This document shows positions 21,056 through 29,359 of a stretch of 64,000 nt of DNA, one piece after another. The notes below the pieces were generated by a model. That model did no database searches, was not told the origin of the DNA, and was given only the letters and a program-made list of their open reading frames with translations. The DNA lies in the NCBI RefSeq assembly GCF_019801175.1, contig NZ_JAHVJR010000003.1:185001-249000 (forward strand), read 5' to 3'. Origin of the DNA: Vannielia litorea. GTDB lineage: Bacteria; Pseudomonadota; Alphaproteobacteria; Rhodobacterales; Rhodobacteraceae. The translations under genes and the position numbers were made by a program. Each line of letters begins with the position of its first letter. Positions within the stretch are counted from its first letter, which is position 1.

Positions 21056-21681
21056 GGGTGGGTTGGAGCGGCGTAAGTGCGTTGGTGCTTTCCCTTTGGG
21101 CCGGCGGCGCGGTTGCGGATGATTACGACGAATATCGCGTCGCCTGCACGGCGGCAGAGGAAACCGCGGCCCAGGCTGCTGTCGCGCGTGCACGTGACCT
21201 CGTGGGTGCGGCGCTCGATGCCCTGCCCCCGGTCAATTCAGAAGGCGGAGCGCGCTTCCAGCGGTGGTTCGGTGGGGCTGATGGCGAGTATGACGCCGTG
21301 GTGCGTGACGTATATGCCGGGATTCTGGTCTCGCTTTCGTTTTCCAGCATCTGGTGCCCGAACACGAGCCTGCCGGCCCCCGATATCGATCCCGGCACAT
21401 GGGCCTTCGTGCCAGGCGATGCCGTCGACGAGATGTTCCTGATGGCGCCATTCTTCGGTCTTGGAACAAGCGGGGCTGATAGCCGGGCCGGTGTCATCAT
21501 CCACGAGGCGTCCCACTTGTCGGTGGTCGCCGATGTCGTCGACTCCGACGTCACCGGAGACAATGAAGCCGATTACGGGATCGAGAATGCCGAGCAACTG
21601 GCCCGCGTCGATGCCGACCGCGCGCGAAGCACGGCGGACAACTACCAGTACTTCGCCGAAGACCTAGCGTCTGGCATCTGA
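21052..21681 (+). CDS. Exported M35-like (aspzincin / lysine-specific endopeptidase type) zinc metallopeptidase
   Basis: A 209-residue protein with a signal peptide (hydrophobic 8-22). Hallmarks of the M35 / PF14521-type fold are present in order: RWFG near residue 70; MAPFF shortly before the zinc site; HEASH with His151, Glu152 and His155; a DYG segment at 174-176; and a C-terminal NYQYFAED match to the family's NADNYxYFAEN. The third zinc ligand, normally Asp in a GTxDxxYG context, is shifted: alignment on YG puts Glu172 there, with Asp174 as alternative, and the loop after HEASH is several residues longer than in fungal members. Catalysis is therefore likely but the ligand set is unusual. 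It overlaps the upstream cysteine-rich gene by four bases. Substrate unknown. Confidence 0.82.
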   Translation: MRVGWSGVSALVLSLWAGGAVADDYDEYRVACTAAEETAAQAAVARARDLVGAALDALPPVNSEGGARFQRWFGGADGEYDAVVRDVYAGILVSLSFSSIWCPNTSLPAPDIDPGTWAFVPGDAVDEMFLMAPFFGLGTSGADSRAGVIIHEASHLSVVADVVDSDVTGDNEADYGIENAEQLARVDADRARSTADNYQYFAEDLASGI

Positions 21682-22704
21682 CCCAAGCGCGGCGCATCTA
21701 CGCGCCGCGTCGATCAATCCCCTCCATTCATGGCCGGGGCGACCTGCGACATGTCAAGGACCATTGCGAAGATCACAGGCGCAGCAGGTCAAACTGGGGA
21801 GCGCGGGATGTCCTGACGGTGCACAGGTCGTCGCGCGGCACTGGCACGACCATATGGTGCTCACCGTGATGCCGTCGCTCGAATTACGCTTCCGCGAGGC
21901 TCAAGAATATCCGCTGCGGCAGGATGTGCCGGTGAACAGGTGAAAGACGCCAGTTCGGGCGCGTCGGAAAACCGAAAAGTTGCCCGGAAATCAGAGGTTT
22001 CTGACGTGAACGAGCACTGCCCATTGGGACCCAGTCTCGTATCGCTTGCATTGAGTGGGCGGCGCCTGTGCCCGCCATTCGTCCTGAACTCCGCAATAGA
22101 TGGATGCCTGCATTCACCGAGCCGCGGCTGCACAGAGGGCGCGCCATTGTGACCTATGGTGCGACATGGCAAGCTATCACGCGGTCGAAACATGAACACA
22201 TACCGCACAATCGACCACAGCACACTTTCCGTAACCGAAGCACTTTTCGTTGATGCCGACAGGAACGGTGCCGGGGTGTCCGCAATAGAGCAAGTTGACT
22301 GATAGACCGGCTGCCAAGAGTAAGCTTCATGTTCTGAGCCGTCCGATCCGCTGCCCTGCGTTTTTCCACCGAAAGTCTTGCTACTATTTCTGCACCTACA
22401 TCGACGTCATCGGGGTGGTCATCGATGAGTATGGTTGAGGTGGAGTTTGCAGCGTCCGCCACGAGCCGTCCGCCGGGATTTCGGCCAGAGGCCAACTATC
22501 CCCTTCTCCGCGGAACGACGATCTTGAAATTCTGTGGCTCGGCGTGAGCCAAAATGCTGACTTGCAATGCTGAACGAAGGCCATTTATGCGGTTCTCGCC
22601 TCCCACTGTCACCCCGCGCCTCCCAATTCTACGCCGCAATCCGCGGGACCACGCCTTCGACCAACCGCAGAAATCGTGAGTTGCGAGCCCCCGCAACTGG
22701 AGTA
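21682..22704. other. About 1 kb between peptidase gene and IS3 element; no supported gene
   Basis: I see no convincing gene. Open frames on the minus strand (21861-22223, 22154-22495, 22496-22939) lack ribosome-binding sites and recognisable motifs; the last runs into the insertion sequence. A short plus-strand frame (22192-22302) is too small to support. Composition is mixed and looks like decayed accessory DNA at the edge of the island. Confidence 0.5.
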
Positions 22705-22764
22705 GCCCCCTGAAAGTGGTCCACCAACTGGGATAGTTTTGTCCCGTAGTTTGGAGGATCAGCG

Positions 22765-23043
22765 ATGGCTGGGAAACGAGAGAAACCCGAAGAGATCGTA
22801 TCGAAGCTTCGGCAAGTTGAGGTTTTGCAGGGTCAAGGAATGACGGTCGCGGAGGCCGTGCGCCAGATCGGCGTGACGCAGCAGACGTTCTACCGATGGC
22901 GCAAGCTCTATGGTGGGATGGGCAGGTCTCAGCTCGCACGGCTGAAGGAACTGGAGAAAGAGAACCAGCGGCTGCGGCGGGCTGTGTCTGATCTCACCCT
23001 GGACAAGCTGATCCTGACCGAGGCAGCAAAGGGAAATTTCTGA
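22765..23043 (+). CDS. IS3-family transposase OrfA (helix-turn-helix protein)
   Basis: A 92-residue protein: N-terminal helix-turn-helix of the transposase_8 type (residues about 10-55, including MTVAEAVRQIGVTQQTFYRW) and a C-terminal leucine-zipper-like stretch. It binds the element's ends and supplies the N-terminal part of the transframe transposase. Near its end the sequence aaagggaaatttc (about 23029-23041) is a plausible -1 slippage site that joins it to OrfB, the usual way of IS3 elements. Confidence 0.93.
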   Translation: MAGKREKPEEIVSKLRQVEVLQGQGMTVAEAVRQIGVTQQTFYRWRKLYGGMGRSQLARLKELEKENQRLRRAVSDLTLDKLILTEAAKGNF

Positions 23044-23891
23044 GCCCTTCGCGCCGCCGTAGTTGCATCGAACATGTGCGGCAGGAACTGGGCGTGTCCG
23101 AGCGCCGCGCCTGCCGCACGTTGGGCCAGCATCGATCCACGCAGCGCAGGGTGCCCCAGGGTCGAGCCGATGAAGAGCGTCTGACCGACGACATCATCGA
23201 GTTGGCTGACCAATACGGGCGCTATGGCTACCGCATAGTCACCGGCATGCTGAACAATGCAGGCTGGCATGTGAACCATAAGCGGGTCGAACGCATCTGG
23301 CGGCGTGAAGGGCTGAAGGTCCCGCAGAAACAGAAGAAAAAGGGACGGCTCTGGCTGAACGACGGGTCATGCGTTCGTCTCAGGCCAGAGCGGCCGAACC
23401 ACGTATGGTCCTATGACTTCGTGCAAGACCGGACCCACGATGGCCGGGTCTATCGGACGCTCAACATCATCGACGAATACACCAGGGAGGCGCTGATGAT
23501 CCGCGTCGATCGCAGGCTCAACTCAACCGACGTGCTGGATGCGCTGACCGATCTGTTCATCCTGCGTGGGCCGCCGCAATACATCAGATCGGACAATGGC
23601 CCGGAGTTCATTGCGCAGAAGGTGCGAGACTGGATCGCCGCCGTCGGCGCAAAGACAGCGTATATCGAACCAGGCTCGCCCTGGGAGAACGGATACTGTG
23701 AAAGCTTCAACGCTCGCTTCCGCGATGAATTGTTGAACGGTGAGCTGTTCTACAGCCTGCGCGAGGCCCAAATCATCATCGAGAAGTGGCGGGTTCACTA
23801 CAACACGGTCAGGCCGCACAGCGCCTTGGGATATCGCCCGCCTGTTCCAGGAAGTATCGTGCCCATAGACCTGAGGCCGACGATGCACTAA
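23043..23891 (+). CDS. IS3-family transposase OrfB (DDE integrase core), read by -1 frameshift
   Basis: The open frame runs from the OrfA stop region to 23891; an internal GTG at 23076 is a weak alternative start. It has an HTH_21-type segment (GRYGYRIVTGML) and an rve integrase core with the DDE triad: Asp in YDFVQD, Asp in RSDNGPEF, Glu in WENGYCESF. The C-terminal HYNTVRPHSALGYRPP is typical of IS3 transposases. All catalytic residues are present and there is no stop in the frame, so the element could be active. Confidence 0.92.
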   Translation, partial: SPSRRRSCIEHVRQELGVSERRACRTLGQHRSTQRRVPQGRADEERLTDDIIELADQYGRYGYRIVTGMLNNAGWHVNHKRVERIWRREGLKVPQKQKKKGRLWLNDGSCVRLRPERPNHVWSYDFVQDRTHDGRVYRTLNIIDEYTREALMIRVDRRLNSTDVLDALTDLFILRGPPQYIRSDNGPEFIAQKVRDWIAAVGAKTAYIEPGSPWENGYCESFNARFRDELLNGELFYSLREAQIIIEKWRVHYNTVRPHSALGYRPPVPGSIVPIDLRPTMH

Positions 23892-23985
23892 CAATCAAAC
23901 CGGACCACCGGAAGGGGGCAGTCCAGCTTCGTGCTTGGCCTGAGTTTACCGACACGAACATTGGAACCAAATGGTTCCCTCCAAT

Positions 23986-24016
23986 AAAAAGGCCCGCCAG
24001 ATTGGCGGGCCTTTTG
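23986..24016 (-). terminator. Rho-independent terminator downstream of acnB (bidirectional)
   Basis: Stem ggcccgcc (23991-23998) pairs with ggcgggcc (24004-24011) around agatt. It is flanked by A-run and T-run, so it can work on both strands; on the minus strand it ends acnB transcription 20 bases after the stop. Confidence 0.85.
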
Positions 24017-24035
24017 CGTTTCAATTTGGACCGGT

Positions 24036-26825
24036 TCAGAAGTGAACGGACAGTGAGTCGAGAGGCGTTTGCTTGGGAGGCGCAAACTTGGTCAGATCAA
24101 TCCCCTTCACCGCCTCCTTGTACTCAGACAGGGTCGGCGTCCGACCGAGAATGGCCGAAAGCACAACAACCGGAGTGGACGCGAGAAGAGACTCACCCTT
24201 CTTGGTATCACTGTCGGCAACCACACGGCCTTGGAACAGGCGGGTCGAAGTGGCCAAAACGGTGTCACCCTTTGCGGCCTTCTCCTGGTTGCCCATGCAA
24301 AGGTTACAGCCCGGGCGCTCGAGGTAGAGAATGTTCTCATACTCGGTGCGCGCCTTGGTCTTCAGGTTGAGGTCATCGAACTCGAAGCCGGAGTAACGCT
24401 GAAGAATCTCCCAGTCGCCTTCTTCCTTGAGCTCGTCGACGATGTTGTAGGTCGGTGCGGCGACCACGAGTGGTGCCTTGAACTCGACCCTGCCCGCAGT
24501 TTCTTCAAGGTTGCGGAGCATCTGAGCGACAATTTTGATGTCACCCTTGTGGACCATGCAGGAGCCCACGAAGCCAAGATCGACCTTTTTCTCCGCCATG
24601 TAGTAGGAGATCGGGCGAATGGTGTCGTGCGTATAGCGCTTGGAGACATCGGCGTTGTTCACGTCCGGGTCTGCAATCATCGGCTCGTCGATGGCGTCGA
24701 GATCCACGACCACTTCGGCATAATACTTGGCGTTGGCATCCGGCTTCAGCGCCGGCTTCTCGCCGGAGCGGATCTGCGCGATGCGCGCCTCTGCGATATC
24801 GATGAGCTTGGCGAGCATGCCGTTGTCATGCTCCATGCCCTTGTTGATCATGATCTGGATGCGGTGTTTGGCCAACTCCAGCGACGCGATGAGCGTGTCA
24901 TCATTGGAGATGCAGATCGAGGCCTTGGCCTTCATCTCGGCCGTCCAGTCGGTAAACGTGAAGGCTTGGTCTGCCAGCAGCGTGCCAATGTGCACTTCGA
25001 TGATCCGGCCCTGGAACACGTTGTCGCCGTGCTGTTTGAGCATTTGCGCCTGGGTGGCGTGGACGACATCGCGGAAATCCATGTGGTCCGCCATCTCGCC
25101 CTTGAAGGTCACCTTCACCGATTCCGGGATCGGCATAGAGGCCTCGCCGGTCGCGAGTGCCAGCGCCACGGTGCCCGAGTCGGCCCCGAAGGCCACGCCT
25201 TTCGACATCCTGGTATGGCTGTCGCCGCCGATGATGATAGCCCAGTCGTCCACGGTGATGTCGTTCAGCACCTTGTGGATCACGTCGGTCATCGCGTGAT
25301 ATTCACCCTTTGGGTCGCGCCCGGTGACGAGGCCGAATTTATTCATGAATGCCATGAGCTTGGGCGTATTGGCTTGAGCTTTGGCGTCCCATACGGAGGC
25401 GGTGTGGCAGCCGGACTGATAGGCGCCGTCCACGGCGGGCGACAGCACGGTCGCGGCCATGGCCTCCAGCTCCTGAGCCGTCATCGGACCAGTCGTATCC
25501 TGGCTGCCGACAATGTTGACCTTGACCCGGACATCCGAGCCAGCGTGCAGTACTTTGCCCGGGGTCGCGCCAAGGGCATTGGCATTGAAGATTTTCTCAA
25601 CCGCCGTCAGGCCCTGCCCCTCGTGGCTGACCTCCTTGGAGGGCGCAAACACCGGTGTCGGCTCAACGCCGAGGATCTCGGCCGCCGTGGTTTGAAGCTT
25701 CTTGCCGAAGACGATGGCATAAGAGCTGCCTGCCTTCATGAACTCGAGCTTCTGAGGCGTGAAGGACGACGACATGTCGACCAGCTCTACGCCGTTATCG
25801 TCGTAGAGCTTCTTTTCTTTGGTGTTGATCGTCAGCACTTTGCCGGTCTCGACCGAGTATTTCTGTTCGAGGATCGGGTTGCCATCGTTACCGAGGATCG
25901 GCTTGCCATCGTCGCCAATCTTTTTGACCCAGTTCTTGAGGTCGACCCCGATGCCGCCCGTCACGCCAACTGTGGTGAGGAAGATCGGCGAGATCCCGTT
26001 CGTCCCGGCCACGACAGGCGCGTAATTGACGAAGGGCACATAGGGGGAGGCCTGCTTGCCGGTCCAGAGCGCCACGTTGTTGACGCCCGACATCCGCGAG
26101 GAGCCAACACCCATGGTGCCTTTTTCGGCAATGAGCATCACCTGCTTGTCCGGGTGCTGAAGCTTGAGCGACTCGATGTGCTTTTGAGCAGCCTCGTCGC
26201 ACATGCATTTGCCGTGCAGCTCGCGGTCGGCGCGGGAATGCGCCTGATTGCCCGGGGAGAGCAGGTCGGTCGAGATATCGCCCTCGGCGGCGATGAAGGT
26301 CACAACCTTGATCTCTTCTTCGACCTCTGGGAGCGTGGTGAAGAATTCTGCCTTGGCGTAGCTTTGCAGGATTTCCGTAGCCACTGCGTTGCCAGCCTTA
26401 TGGGCGGCTTCGAGCCGGTCCGTATCTGCTTCGTATAGGAACACTTGGGTCTTCAGCACATCAGCGGCCTGCCGGGCAATCGCCGCATCGTCACCGAGCG
26501 CCAGGTCCAGCAGTACCCGCACGGAGGGGCCACCTTTCATGTGGGACAGCAGCTCGAAGGCGAAGTCGGAGGTGATCTCGGGCACCACGGAGTTGCCGAG
26601 GATGATCTCTTTCAGAAGCTCAGCCTTGACCCCAGCGGCAGAGGTCGTGCCGGGCAGGGTGTTGTAAATGAAATGATTGAGCGAGTCCTCGCGGTGCGCG
26701 TTGCCCGCATCCCTGATCTGGGCGATGATCTCGCCAGTCAGCGCGCCGTCATCGATGGGCTTGGGGCTCAGGCCCTGCTCTTTCCGGGCGGCGATTTCTT
26801 CAAGATAACTGACGTAGAGGCTCAT
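24036..26825 (-). CDS. acnB: Aconitate hydratase B (bifunctional aconitase / 2-methylisocitrate dehydratase)
   Basis: A 929-residue enzyme that interconverts citrate and isocitrate in the TCA cycle via a [4Fe-4S] cluster, and can act in the methylcitrate cycle. Full length for AcnB: N-terminal HEAT-like domain (about residues 1-160), then the swivel domain, then the aconitase core. The cluster cysteines are visible as GSCMVHKGD and CNLCMGN in the C-terminal part, followed by the conserved STRLFQGR. Start MSLYVSYLEE agrees with the family N-terminus. It is monocistronic, with a hairpin terminator behind it. Cytoplasmic. Confidence 0.97.
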   Translation of the reverse strand: MSLYVSYLEEIAARKEQGLSPKPIDDGALTGEIIAQIRDAGNAHREDSLNHFIYNTLPGTTSAAGVKAELLKEIILGNSVVPEITSDFAFELLSHMKGGPSVRVLLDLALGDDAAIARQAADVLKTQVFLYEADTDRLEAAHKAGNAVATEILQSYAKAEFFTTLPEVEEEIKVVTFIAAEGDISTDLLSPGNQAHSRADRELHGKCMCDEAAQKHIESLKLQHPDKQVMLIAEKGTMGVGSSRMSGVNNVALWTGKQASPYVPFVNYAPVVAGTNGISPIFLTTVGVTGGIGVDLKNWVKKIGDDGKPILGNDGNPILEQKYSVETGKVLTINTKEKKLYDDNGVELVDMSSSFTPQKLEFMKAGSSYAIVFGKKLQTTAAEILGVEPTPVFAPSKEVSHEGQGLTAVEKIFNANALGATPGKVLHAGSDVRVKVNIVGSQDTTGPMTAQELEAMAATVLSPAVDGAYQSGCHTASVWDAKAQANTPKLMAFMNKFGLVTGRDPKGEYHAMTDVIHKVLNDITVDDWAIIIGGDSHTRMSKGVAFGADSGTVALALATGEASMPIPESVKVTFKGEMADHMDFRDVVHATQAQMLKQHGDNVFQGRIIEVHIGTLLADQAFTFTDWTAEMKAKASICISNDDTLIASLELAKHRIQIMINKGMEHDNGMLAKLIDIAEARIAQIRSGEKPALKPDANAKYYAEVVVDLDAIDEPMIADPDVNNADVSKRYTHDTIRPISYYMAEKKVDLGFVGSCMVHKGDIKIVAQMLRNLEETAGRVEFKAPLVVAAPTYNIVDELKEEGDWEILQRYSGFEFDDLNLKTKARTEYENILYLERPGCNLCMGNQEKAAKGDTVLATSTRLFQGRVVADSDTKKGESLLASTPVVVLSAILGRTPTLSEYKEAVKGIDLTKFAPPKQTPLDSLSVHF

Positions 26826-26902
26826 CGGCGTTCCTCGTTGCTTGTTGCGAATTGGCGTGCAGCGCTGTCGGTCACGGACAGCCGGACCAATCTGTGTGCA
26901 AT

Positions 26903-26930
26903 AGTATACAATGCGGCATCTACAACCAAG
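26903..26930 (-). promoter_or_regulatory. Candidate acnB promoter with GTATAC palindrome
   Basis: On the minus strand CTTGGT (26925-26930) and TATACT (26903-26908) are 16 bases apart, a fair sigma-70 match about 75 bases before the acnB start. The -10 box lies in the near-palindrome atagtatacaat (26901-26912), which could be an operator of a GntR-type regulator. Unproven. Confidence 0.4.
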
Positions 26931-27123
26931 TCACAGCTACTGCAAGCTTTAGCCAATTGGCGCGAATTGTCATGCTGGCCGGGCGTCGTTGACGACCTGC
27001 CTCTCCCGAATTCCGACTCAGATGCCCGAAGGAAGGGCAGAGCCCAAGGCAGAAGCCGAGTTGCTGGGCGGTCCCGAAAAGGTGCCACCAGATTGCAGAC
27101 GCAGGTTCTAGAGCGCGCCGAGC

Positions 27124-27645
27124 TTATCCGACGATCAGCTGCTTGATCTGAAGCGCTTCCAGCTCGAGCTGATTCAGCCGGAAGTTCACGGCGTCGCCAA
27201 TGGTGATGAGCCCAATCAGCGATGTCCCTTCGACGACCGGCATATGCCGGAAGCGGCCCTTCGTCATCCGGGTCAGAACCGTCACCAGAGGCTCGTCGGC
27301 GGTGCAGGTCTCAACGTCGCGAGTCATGACCTCTTCGACCTTCTTGGGCAGGGTGTGGCCGGGCGTGTCCGCCAGTTTCCGCACGATGTCGCGCTCCGAA
27401 AGGATGCCCACGAGCTCGCCATTCGCATCGGTCACCACGAGCGCACCGATCCGGTGATCGCGCAGCTGGTCGACCGCATCATGCAAGGTCTGTTGCGGAC
27501 GAATGGCGTGAACGGTCGCATCCTTGCTGTCGAGCACATCCTGCACCCGCGCATTCGAGACGCTGGTGTTACTCTCGACTGACTGGCTCGACGTGCGTTT
27601 CTCCTCGTCGTCCTTGCGCAAATGAGGGCGGTATGACTCGGGCAT
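27124..27645 (-). CDS. CBS-pair domain protein
   Basis: A 173-residue cytoplasmic protein consisting of a polar 28-residue lead and two CBS motifs: one around VQDVLDSKDATVHAIRP to ILSERDIVRKL, the other around VEEVMTRDVETC to LIGLITIGDAV. Stand-alone CBS pairs bind adenosyl ligands (AMP, ATP, NAD) and often regulate partner enzymes or channels. No partner domain is fused here. The ATG at 27643-27645 gives the full first motif. It is about 300 bases from acnB on the same strand. Confidence 0.9.
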   Translation of the reverse strand: MPESYRPHLRKDDEEKRTSSQSVESNTSVSNARVQDVLDSKDATVHAIRPQQTLHDAVDQLRDHRIGALVVTDANGELVGILSERDIVRKLADTPGHTLPKKVEEVMTRDVETCTADEPLVTVLTRMTKGRFRHMPVVEGTSLIGLITIGDAVNFRLNQLELEALQIKQLIVG

Positions 27646-27727
27646 GTGATCAGTTCCTCGCTTGTCCTGCCAATGGTGGCCGTGTCAGACAGCCTAGACC
27701 GGAACCGGGCAAGGATGCGCGTAAAAA

Positions 27728-27916
27728 GTGTTTGAAGATCAGATTCTCTCACCCGCGGTGGCGACGACCATCTTTGTGATCGTCTGTCTCGCGGGCTATC
27801 GCTACCGCGCCATCTGGAAAGCGGAGGGGCCACGTTGGCAGCTTTGGCTCTTCGGGGTAATCGCGGCGGCAGGACTGCTTACGCTTGCCTTCGTCCCGCT
27901 GGCGGTGCCGGGTTAG
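27728..27916 (+). CDS. Predicted small membrane protein (62 residues)
   Basis: A short frame starting with GTG, with aagga about 13 bases before. Two hydrophobic segments (about residues 10-23 and 41-58) separated by a basic-aromatic loop suggest a two-helix inner-membrane protein with both ends on the same side. It is convergent with nqrM with one base between stop codons. No family recognised; the conserved-looking hydrophobic pattern is the only support. Confidence 0.5.
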   Translation: MFEDQILSPAVATTIFVIVCLAGYRYRAIWKAEGPRWQLWLFGVIAAAGLLTLAFVPLAVPG

Positions 27917-27917
27917 T

Positions 27918-28157
27918 TCAGCCTGCGGCGCCAGCCCGTTCGAGCATTTTCCGCGCGCGGGGGCAGTGCCCAAGCCGCTCTTTCAGCGGGCTGTCCGGGT
28001 CGATTTCCTTGTGGCACACAAGGCATTGATCTGCATCGCCGATGGCGTTCAAACCGCCGCAGCTTCCTTTGATCCGCCGCCCAGAGAAAATCACGCCGAC
28101 GGCCATGCCCAGCATCACGAGGCCGAGGATAACAAAGGTCAGCAGTGCGGTTTCCAT
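27918..28157 (-). CDS. nqrM: NqrM, Na+-NQR maturation protein (DUF539)
   Basis: A 79-residue protein with one N-terminal transmembrane helix (METALLTFVILGLVMLGMAVG...) and the NqrM cysteine signature CGGL...C..C...C (SCGGLNAIG, CLVCHKE, GHCPRARKM). NqrM delivers iron for the Fe centre that NqrD and NqrE hold in the membrane. The ATG at 28155-28157 is preferred to the TTG six bases upstream because aaagg then has better spacing. It follows apbE by 17 bases on the minus strand, opposite the nqr structural operon. Confidence 0.93.
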   Translation of the reverse strand: METALLTFVILGLVMLGMAVGVIFSGRRIKGSCGGLNAIGDADQCLVCHKEIDPDSPLKERLGHCPRARKMLERAGAAG

Positions 28158-28174
28158 GGGCAAGCGCCTTTCGG

Positions 28175-29185
28175 TCAGGCCTGCAAAGAAGCGTAGTGGC
28201 TGCTGGTGGCAGTTGTGAAGCCCTCGCCGGGTTCACGATCGATGAACACAACGGCAAGTCCGCGCTCTTCGGCAATTTCCATGCCGCGTTCGCGCCCCAG
28301 CACGAGCATCGCAGTGGACCATGCATCGGCCATCATGGCGCTCTCGGTCAGCACGGTTGCCGACACGGTTTTGTGCAGGATCGGGCGGCCGGTGGCCGGG
28401 TCGATGATGTGAGAGTAGCGGTTGCCGCCATCTTCAAAGAAGTTGCGATAGTCGCCGGAGGTGGCCATCCCTAGATCAGTTGCATTGGCCACAGCGTGCA
28501 GCGCACGGTCGCCCGCAACGGGGGACTCGATCCCGATCTGCCAAGGCAAGCCGCTCGCATTGCGGCCGGAGGCATACAGGTCGCCACCGATCTCGACCAT
28601 GAAGTCGGTGAGCCCGAAGCCACGAACCGCCTCGGCCACACGGTCGACGCCATGGCCCTTGCCGATGGCCGGCAGGTAGATCTCAGCGCCGCTTACGGAT
28701 TTGGTCAGGGTGTCGCCGGTGAGGGTCAGCATCCGCTCTTGCCCGGTGCGTGCCAGCGCTTCAGCAACGTCGGCATCGGCAGGCACGTGAGACGCAGTGC
28801 CGGTGGAGCCAAAGCCCCAAAGCTCAATCAGCGGACCCACGGTCACATCGAACCGGCCAGCGCTTGCATGGTGCACATCATCGGCGGCGCGGAGCACGCC
28901 GGCGAGGGCAGGGGAGAGAGCCATCGGCTCGTTCGCCGCCGCAGCATTGATCCGCGAAACTTCGGAGCCAGCGTCCCAGTTGGACATCTGCACGTTGACC
29001 TCGGCCAGCGCGGTCTTGATCGCGGCATCCAGCGCCTTCTCGTCGACACGGGCACTGCCGGGAATGGCGACGACATTATAGGTCGTGCCCATGGTAGAGC
29101 CGCTCAGCTTGAGCACCTCGGCCCCTGTCTTGCACGCTGCCAGAGCGGCTGCGGAGAGAATCAGGAAAGACCTGCGGTTGATCAT
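28175..29185 (-). CDS. apbE: ApbE, FAD:protein FMN transferase (lipoprotein)
   Basis: Attaches FMN covalently to threonines of NqrB and NqrC. The N-terminus MINRRSFLILSAAALAAC has a Tat-like RRSFL and a lipobox ending in Cys, so the mature enzyme is a periplasmic lipoprotein. Family motifs are visible: GSTMGTTYNV near the N-terminus, GRFDVTVGPL, and DLGMATSGDYRNFFEDG followed by SHIIDPATGRP; the Mg-binding acidic residues lie in the last. The start at 29185 is chosen over upstream ones because it yields the lipoprotein signal. It is divergent from nqrA and followed by nqrM, forming a maturation pair. Confidence 0.94.
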   Translation of the reverse strand: MINRRSFLILSAAALAACKTGAEVLKLSGSTMGTTYNVVAIPGSARVDEKALDAAIKTALAEVNVQMSNWDAGSEVSRINAAAANEPMALSPALAGVLRAADDVHHASAGRFDVTVGPLIELWGFGSTGTASHVPADADVAEALARTGQERMLTLTGDTLTKSVSGAEIYLPAIGKGHGVDRVAEAVRGFGLTDFMVEIGGDLYASGRNASGLPWQIGIESPVAGDRALHAVANATDLGMATSGDYRNFFEDGGNRYSHIIDPATGRPILHKTVSATVLTESAMMADAWSTAMLVLGRERGMEIAEERGLAVVFIDREPGEGFTTATSSHYASLQA

Positions 29186-29359
29186 TGGGATGCCGGACAC
29201 GAGAAATGCCTCCTCAGAAAGCTTGCGCGCAGAACGCTGTGCCTGCATATGGCGTCGAGTTTGCGGCTGCAAGCGAGGCGCGGGCAAAAAACTTTATAAA
29301 TATTCGCCCGGTTGGTGTTTCGTTCTCCGCCGCATCGTTGCACAAGGTATGAAAAACGG

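Larger units (their letters stand above)
22704..23920 (+). mobile_element. IS3-family insertion sequence, apparently intact (about 1.2 kb)
   Basis: Two overlapping-frame transposase genes (orfA, orfB) lie between imperfect inverted repeats. The left end reads gccccctgaaagtggtcc from 22705; the right end, read on the minus strand from 23919, gives gccccct then ggtggtcc, matching at 14 of 18 positions. A possible 3-base target duplication, agt, sits at 22701-22703 and 23920-23922. The layout (orfA with a helix-turn-helix, orfB in the -1 frame with a DDE core) is standard for the IS407/IS51-like branches of IS3. It marks the right edge of the accessory region just before acnB. Confidence 0.85.

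Noticed and set aside
21861..22939. Minus-strand frames of 113-147 codons between the peptidase and the IS3 element
   Set aside because: No start signals, no recognisable motifs, and the last extends into the insertion sequence.
24069..26438. 789-codon frame antisense to acnB
   Set aside because: Fully within the aconitase gene; the product is His/Arg/Gly-rich without family features.
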